A stretch of DNA of 64,000 nt from Pseudomonas yamanorum. Its GTDB lineage: Bacteria > Pseudomonadota > Gammaproteobacteria > Pseudomonadales > Pseudomonadaceae. Position 1 is the stretch's first letter. Each line of letters starts with the position of its first letter. Made by a program: the position numbers and the translations under genes. Below the pieces are notes generated by a model. That model had not been told where the DNA came from. It made no database searches and saw only the letters and a list, made by a program, of their open reading frames with translations. The stretch covers positions 1 to 64,000 of the forward strand of contig NZ_JACARE010000044.1 in assembly GCF_013386765.1 (NCBI RefSeq). The letters run 5' to 3'. This document shows positions 59,637 to 64,000 of the stretch, piece after piece.

Positions 59637-59822
59637 TGTGGCCAGGAAGCTTGTTGTGGCCAGGAAGCTTGCTGTGGCGAGGGAGCTTGCTGTGGCGAGG
59701 GAGCTTGCTCCCGCTGGGCTGCGAAGCAGCCCCCAAAAGGCCCCAGCGTTCTTTCAGGTGGATCGCAATTACCTTGTTGGGGCCGCTTCGCGACCCAGCG
59801 GGAGCAAGCTCCCTCGCCACAA
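59637..59822. repeat. Four tandem 18-base units with an inverted partner
   Basis: Units begin at 59637, 59655, 59673 and 59691. The first two read TGTGGCCAGGAAGCTTG plus one base and the last two TGTGGCGAGGGAGCTTGC. The outer arm GAGGGAGCTTGCTCCCGCTGGG is matched in inverted form at about 59793-59816 (CCCAGCGGGAGCAAGCTCCC), with an inner GGGGCC/GGCCCC pairing. This looks like a repeat element whose left arm has been duplicated. It lies between the receptor and the convergent NiCoT gene. Confidence 0.85.
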
Positions 59823-59838
59823 CAACAGCGCCAAAAGG

Positions 59839-60897
59839 TCAACCCGCCTTGACTTCAATCCGGTCAAACCCCTTGAGGCGATACAGCATCACCGATATCG
59901 CCCAACTGGCCACGAAGATCCCGATGATCATGTAGCCCAACACCCCGAAACTGTCGTTCAACGCGCCGATAAAGCCCCAGAACGACCCCTTCAGATCCAA
60001 CTGGTCACCAATCAACCCCAGCGCTTCAATGCTGCCGATCACCACCGCAACCACCACCGACACCAGGGTGATGGTCATGTTGTAGTAGATCTTGCGGATC
60101 GGCTTCATGTACGCCCAGCCATACGCCCCCAGCATCAGATGCCCGTCGAGGGTATCCACCAGGGACATGCCGGCGCTGAACAGCAGCGGGAACACCATGA
60201 TTGACCACGGCGACAGCCCTTGAGAGGCCTGTGTTGCAGAGATGCCCAGCAGCCCGATCTCGGTGGCCGTGTCAAAGCCCAGCCCGAACAGGAATCCCAA
60301 CGGGTACATGTGCCAGCTGCGGCTGACCAGGCGAAACACCGGGCGGAACATCCGCGCCATAAAACCCCGGTTCGCCAGCAACAGGTCGAAGTCATCCTCC
60401 ACATACGCGCCGCCCTGGCGCACATGGCGCCAGGCCTTGTAGATGGCGTGCAGGATCACCAGGTTCATCAAGGCGATCACCAGCAGGAACGTGGCCGAGA
60501 CCGACGTGCCGATCACCCCGCCAATGGCCTTGAACCCTTCAAACCGTTCCTGCATCGCCGATGCCGCAAACGCGACGCCAATGGACGCCAGCACCACCAC
60601 CGAAGAATGCCCCAGGGAGAAAAAGAACCCGACCGTCACCGGACGTTTCTTCTCCTGCATCAGCTTGCGGGTGACGTTGTCGATGGCGGCGATATGGTCG
60701 GCGTCCACCGCATGCCGCAGCCCGAAACCGTAGGCCAGCAACGCGGTGCCGAGCAGCACCGGATGCTCGTGAAACGCCACCAGCGCCCAGAGCCAGGCCA
60801 CCACGTTAATACCGATCAACACCCCGTAGATGCCAAACAGCTTGGCGCGGACCCTGGGGTTGGAGTCACTGAAAATCTGGGCAAGGCGTAGGATCAT
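59839..60897 (-). CDS. Nickel/cobalt transporter, NiCoT family (HoxN/NixA-like)
   Basis: A 352-aa inner-membrane protein with about eight spans from ATG 60897; a longer in-frame opening adds 12 residues and is disfavoured. Signature motif RHAVDADHIAAIDN near 56-69, FFSLGHSSVVVLAS near 88, and LGFLFGLGFDTATEIGLLG near 200. The family takes up Ni2+ and/or Co2+ with high affinity. No nickel-enzyme or cobalamin genes are adjacent, so the metal preference cannot be told. Confidence 0.93.
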   Translation of the reverse strand: MILRLAQIFSDSNPRVRAKLFGIYGVLIGINVVAWLWALVAFHEHPVLLGTALLAYGFGLRHAVDADHIAAIDNVTRKLMQEKKRPVTVGFFFSLGHSSVVVLASIGVAFAASAMQERFEGFKAIGGVIGTSVSATFLLVIALMNLVILHAIYKAWRHVRQGGAYVEDDFDLLLANRGFMARMFRPVFRLVSRSWHMYPLGFLFGLGFDTATEIGLLGISATQASQGLSPWSIMVFPLLFSAGMSLVDTLDGHLMLGAYGWAYMKPIRKIYYNMTITLVSVVVAVVIGSIEALGLIGDQLDLKGSFWGFIGALNDSFGVLGYMIIGIFVASWAISVMLYRLKGFDRIEVKAG

Positions 60898-61000
60898 CAA
60901 CGGGACCTTTGTACAGTGGAAACATTCAGACATATTCCGGAACTTTAAAGGTTTTGTTTAAGGCGATGATGAAATCTGTGGGCTTATCGAGGAGAGGGCA

Positions 61001-61549
61001 GTGACGACTATCGAGAATGGAGCGCTGGCAGTTATTGAGTTCTGGAAGCAGGCAGGGCCCAAGCGTTGGTTTGCCAAGGATGAAGCGTTTGACCGGCGCT
61101 TTCGCGAGGCTTTTCACACGGCGCACTTCCAGGCCGCCCGGCGCGAGCTGGAGAACTGGATGCAATCACCGGAAGGCGCGCTGGCGCTGCTGTTGCTGCT
61201 GGATCAGTTCCCGCGCAATACCTTCCGCGGCACGGCGCATATGTTCGCCACCGACCCACTGGCGCGGCTGTACGCGCGGCAGATGGTCGAGGCGGGGATG
61301 GATCAGTTGATTGAAACCCCGTTGCGGGCGTTTTGTTATTTGCCGTTCGCGCATTCTGAAGATCCCGAGGATCAGAAATTGTCGGTGGCGCTGAACAAGG
61401 ACCTCGATGCCAATACCTATCACTGGGCTAAAGAGCACGCTCGCATCATCGAGCGGTTCGGGCGCTTTCCCCATCGTAATGAGGTGTTGGCCAGGGTCAC
61501 GACAGAAGAGGAGCGGGCGTTTCTGGAGGGCGGTGGCTTTTCGGGCTAG
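61001..61549 (+). CDS. DUF924 family protein
   Basis: A 182-aa soluble, mainly helical protein on a GTG start after GAGGAGAGGGCA. Conserved family blocks: FWKQAGPKRWFAKDEAFDRRFREAF near 13-37, LALLLLLDQFPRNTFRGTAHMFATDP near 60-85, and CYLPFAHSEDPEDQ near 112. Function is unknown. It ends four bases inside the convergent hydrolase gene. Confidence 0.88.
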   Translation: MTTIENGALAVIEFWKQAGPKRWFAKDEAFDRRFREAFHTAHFQAARRELENWMQSPEGALALLLLLDQFPRNTFRGTAHMFATDPLARLYARQMVEAGMDQLIETPLRAFCYLPFAHSEDPEDQKLSVALNKDLDANTYHWAKEHARIIERFGRFPHRNEVLARVTTEEERAFLEGGGFSG

Positions 61550-62976
61550 ACCTCTGGTTCGGCGACTGTGTTCCGGACACCCACCTGACGAAAACGCCGC
61601 ACACCCTTGAGGTCAATTGCCCAGCGCAGCGCTTGCGTCGCCGACGGGCGTTCGCCGTGGGTGATCGCGGTTTCATCGGTGGTCAATTGGCTGAGGTAAC
61701 CCTGTTTGCCGCCGCGTTCGCTCCAGTAGTGGGTGTGGCTGAGCCAGGACCTGGCCAGCCAGCCTTTCCATTGGCCCACGGTCACCGGCAGGTCCAGCAC
61801 GCCGGCGCCCATTACCGGGCTGACCGGGCCGCCGACGATATCGCCAAACAGGCCCATTGGCGCAGGGAAGTAGAGGTTGGTCCAGCGGGTCACGGCGAAG
61901 GCCGCTGCGTGGTGCAGGTACAACGGTGAAAAGGGGCGCTGGCCCACGGTGATGGACAGCCGGCCGCTGTAGCCGTAGCCCTTTTCGTCGAGGGTCGGCG
62001 GGCACGCGGGCGCCTCGCGGCGTTCGATGCGCCGCTGGAAGTCGCTCACGCTGCGGCCCAGCAGCAGGCTGGCGTGGGCCATGGGGCTGCCGACGGTGAC
62101 GAGGTCGGTGATGCGCCACGGGTTGCCGAGGTTGCTTTGTTCGATAAAGGCTTCGGCCTGCTGCTCGCGGAATCGGAGCAGGCTTTGCAGGCGGCCGTCG
62201 AGGGCACTTCCGGCCTTGGGCAACGTGTCCTGGACCACCGGTTGCAGGCGCTCGTGGTTGGCGTAGCGGGCGGCGAGTTCCGGGCTGTTGGGGTGCAACT
62301 GGTCGTGATGTTCGTGCCACAGGTAGCCGACGATATCGTAGGCAATCACGCTGCCCAGGCTGTGGCCGACGACGATGATGCGGTCGTAGTCGCCCTTGTC
62401 GTGCAGGGCCCGCAGCAGGTCGACGCCATCGGCGCGGATCTGTTCGCGCACCGCCACGTTCTGCGGGTTGGGGCTCAGGTAGCGGGCGGCATCGCCGAGG
62501 TAGGAGAGTGCCGAATACTTCAATGCCAGGCCGATCACGGCCAGCAGCACCGGGACCAGGGCAAACGGGTTGTCGCTGTGGGGGAAACGTCCATACAGGG
62601 TGGCCAGGGTGCCGCTGACCAGCAGCACCAGCAGGGCCAGCACCGTCCAGCGGGTGGCGCGCCAGATCGGCACGATGGCGGTGGGAATATCCCGGCGCGG
62701 GCGCTTGAAAATGTCCCATAGCCAACTCAGCAGGTGGCCGACCTTGGTGCCCTGCATCTTGTGGGCCCAGTAGTATTCGTAGAAATCGGTGGTGTTGCGG
62801 CCGGCCGACTTCAACACGCGCAAATCGAAATTGCGCGAAAAACGGTCGGGTTTGCTCCAGTAGAAGGGTGTGGCCTCGGGGGTGTCCGCCGGGATCATCG
62901 CTTCCACGAAGCCGCGCAGGGTGTCCATCGGGCGCTGCTCGCCGATGCCGTGGATGACGACTACCGCTTGTTTCAT
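61546..62976 (-). CDS. Lipase-like alpha/beta-hydrolase with membrane spans
   Basis: A 476-aa protein opening with AVVVIHGIGEQRPMDTL, with the nucleophile elbow IIVVGHSLGSVIAYDIVGYL near 205-224 and a probable acid/His region further on. Two membrane spans lie near 112-160 (TVLALLVLLVSGTLATLYG, LVPVLLAVIGLALKYS). I do not know a named family for it; a membrane-attached lipase or esterase is the best reading. It is convergent with the DUF924 gene and divergent from the GST gene. Confidence 0.7.
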   Translation of the reverse strand: MKQAVVVIHGIGEQRPMDTLRGFVEAMIPADTPEATPFYWSKPDRFSRNFDLRVLKSAGRNTTDFYEYYWAHKMQGTKVGHLLSWLWDIFKRPRRDIPTAIVPIWRATRWTVLALLVLLVSGTLATLYGRFPHSDNPFALVPVLLAVIGLALKYSALSYLGDAARYLSPNPQNVAVREQIRADGVDLLRALHDKGDYDRIIVVGHSLGSVIAYDIVGYLWHEHHDQLHPNSPELAARYANHERLQPVVQDTLPKAGSALDGRLQSLLRFREQQAEAFIEQSNLGNPWRITDLVTVGSPMAHASLLLGRSVSDFQRRIERREAPACPPTLDEKGYGYSGRLSITVGQRPFSPLYLHHAAAFAVTRWTNLYFPAPMGLFGDIVGGPVSPVMGAGVLDLPVTVGQWKGWLARSWLSHTHYWSERGGKQGYLSQLTTDETAITHGERPSATQALRWAIDLKGVRRFRQVGVRNTVAEPEV

Positions 62977-63147
62977 CGTTTGATCGTTCCTTGATCTGGT
63001 TTTGGGGCACCTCAGGTGGGGTGGCTAGACGCCATAGTATTGCCATTATCGGTGGTATTCCAGCCAGGAATGCCCCCATAAAAACCGCGCATTTCATTTG
63101 CGCCGCGCGATCTCGTAGTGTGGTGCTCCCACCAAGGAGATGTCGCC

Positions 63148-63780
63148 GTGAACCATCGCCCGCTGAGCCTGTACGTTGACGCCCACTTCACCAGTCCCTA
63201 CGCGATGTCGGCGTTTGTGACCCTGCGGGAAAAAGGCCTGGAGTTCGAGTTGCTCACCCTCAACCTCGACACGGGCGAGAACCAGTCCGAGGCGTTCGGC
63301 CAGTTGTCGTTGACCGGACGCGTACCGACCCTGGTGCAGGGAGAGTTTGCGTTGTCCGAGTCTTCGGCGATTACCGAGTACCTGGAGGATGTGTTCCCGC
63401 AGGTGCCGGTGTACCCGGCAGAGCCTCGCCAGCGGGCGAGGGCGCGCCAGGTGCAGGCGTGGCTGCGCAGCGACTTGATGCCGATCCGGCAGGAGCGCTC
63501 GACCCTGGTGGTGTTTTACGGGCTTAAAGGCGAACCGCTGTCGCCGGCAGCGCAAGCGGCAGCCCACAAGCTGATCAACGCGGCACAGGCGCTGTTGGCC
63601 GATGGCCGTGACTACCTGTTCGGCGAGTGGTCGATCGCCGACGTGGACCTGGCCGTGATGCTCAACCGCCTGATCCTCAACGGTGACAGCGTGCCCGCCG
63701 GCCTGGTGGCGTACGCCGAGCGCCAGTGGCAACGGCCTTCGGTCCAGGAATGGGTCAAGCAGGCACGACCGTCGCTGTAG
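63148..63780 (+). CDS. Glutathione S-transferase, YfcF-like
   Basis: A 210-aa GST: thioredoxin fold LSLYVDAHFTSPYAMSAFVTLREKGLEFEL near 6-35 with the Ser region of the active site, GRVPTLVQGEFALSESSAITEYLEDV near 55-80 (cis-Pro and glutathione contact SES) and a helical C-terminal domain. I chose the GTG at 63148 with AAGGAG eight bases upstream; a longer frame starts in non-coding sequence. E. coli YfcF has a similar length and glutathione peroxidase activity. Confidence 0.85.
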   Translation: MNHRPLSLYVDAHFTSPYAMSAFVTLREKGLEFELLTLNLDTGENQSEAFGQLSLTGRVPTLVQGEFALSESSAITEYLEDVFPQVPVYPAEPRQRARARQVQAWLRSDLMPIRQERSTLVVFYGLKGEPLSPAAQAAAHKLINAAQALLADGRDYLFGEWSIADVDLAVMLNRLILNGDSVPAGLVAYAERQWQRPSVQEWVKQARPSL

Positions 63781-63813
63781 TCATCTTCTCCATTACAAAG
63801 TGAATCCTGGTCC

Positions 63814-64000
63814 ATGAATATACTGTCGAGTGACTCCCGCCTGCCGCTGTACCAACGCTTTCGGGATCATCTGATTGAGCAGATTGCCAATAATCACTGG
63901 CGCGCCGGTGCGGCGATTCCTCCTGAGGCGGTGCTGTCGACGCAATACCAGCTGTCGACCGGCACCGTGCGCAAGGCGATCGAGGCGTTGGTGGGCGAGG
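63814..64000 (+). CDS. GntR-family regulator, 5' part only (runs off the window)
   Basis: The first 62 codons of a GntR-type winged helix protein: LPLYQRFRDHLIEQIANNHW then RAGAAIPPEAVLSTQYQLST and GTVRKAIEALVGE. The PLYQ opening and A-x-x-Y-Q-L-S-x-x-T-V-R-K-A-I are typical of the HutC/YtrA group that reads as PLYxQLxxxL. The gene continues past base 64000, so its effector domain and target are unknown. Confidence 0.83.
   Translation, partial: MNILSSDSRLPLYQRFRDHLIEQIANNHWRAGAAIPPEAVLSTQYQLSTGTVRKAIEALVGE

Noticed and set aside
60898..61000. Cobalamin or nickel riboswitch before the NiCoT gene
   Set aside because: The gap is only about 100 bases and shows no B12-box or NiCo-type stem pattern.

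Overview
The window reads as chromosomal DNA from a fluorescent pseudomonad (Pseudomonas fluorescens group). Supporting signs are the GC-rich codon use, RfaH, a FecI/FecR/TonB-receptor set, a DUF6124 gene, a colanic-acid-like capsule locus and many copies of the GTGGGAGCTGGCTTGCCTGCGA-type intergenic repeat. No tRNA, rRNA, prophage, insertion sequence or CRISPR array was seen. The window opens in repeat DNA and closes inside a GntR-type regulator gene.

Layout. (1) 1-4.9 kb: a repeat, then a sulfonate module with an SsuD-like monooxygenase divergent from an SsuCBA-like ABC transporter, followed by a membrane protein resembling a degenerate PAP2 phosphatase. (2) 4.8-28.6 kb: one large exopolysaccharide/capsule region. 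Two unknown small genes and rfaH run leftward. A long rightward operon carries wzb, wzc, an ops/JUMPstart element, wzy, wzx, a pyruvyl transferase, a PL14-type lyase-like secreted protein, an acyltransferase, glycosyltransferases including a PssD/PssE pair, manC, ugd, gfcA, wza and gfcBCD. wcaJ and three unusual regulators (degenerate receiver, degenerate EAL, winged helix) run leftward at the far end. Together these could make, polymerise, flip and export a pyruvylated and acylated, glucuronate-containing polymer on a Glc-1-P-lipid start, with RfaH acting in cis. The 24-gene layout matches my recollection of the colanic-acid-like capsule locus (pflu3655-3678) of P. fluorescens SBW25, whose expression is bistable; I could not check this. 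(3) 28.8-34.8 kb: AraC regulator, an unknown gene under a Fur-like box, and a LacI-controlled sugar catabolic set. (4) 35-38.2 kb: glutaminase, DUF6124 gene with a strikingly structured leader, M24 peptidase, MddA-like methyltransferase. (5) 38.2-42.7 kb: IclR regulator, polar amino-acid ABC transporter and an FAD oxidase. (6) 42.9-45.9 kb: carboxynorspermidine synthase/decarboxylase and a broken DUF2268 gene. (7) 46.1-51.6 kb: LacI regulator, four-gene ABC importer and a GpdQ-like phosphodiesterase, which suggests organophosphate ester uptake. (8) 51.8-64 kb: LysR, a hidden 41-aa membrane protein, metE, FecI/FecR/siderophore receptor, NiCoT transporter, DUF924, a lipase-like protein, a GST and a partial GntR gene.

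The most interesting candidates are the switch-like RNA leader of the DUF6124 gene (36339-36470), the perfect ops element with the adjacent rfaH, a 16-nt motif repeated upstream of the leftward capsule regulators, and the degenerate receiver/EAL/winged-helix trio. All family names come from reading the sequence; no database search was run.
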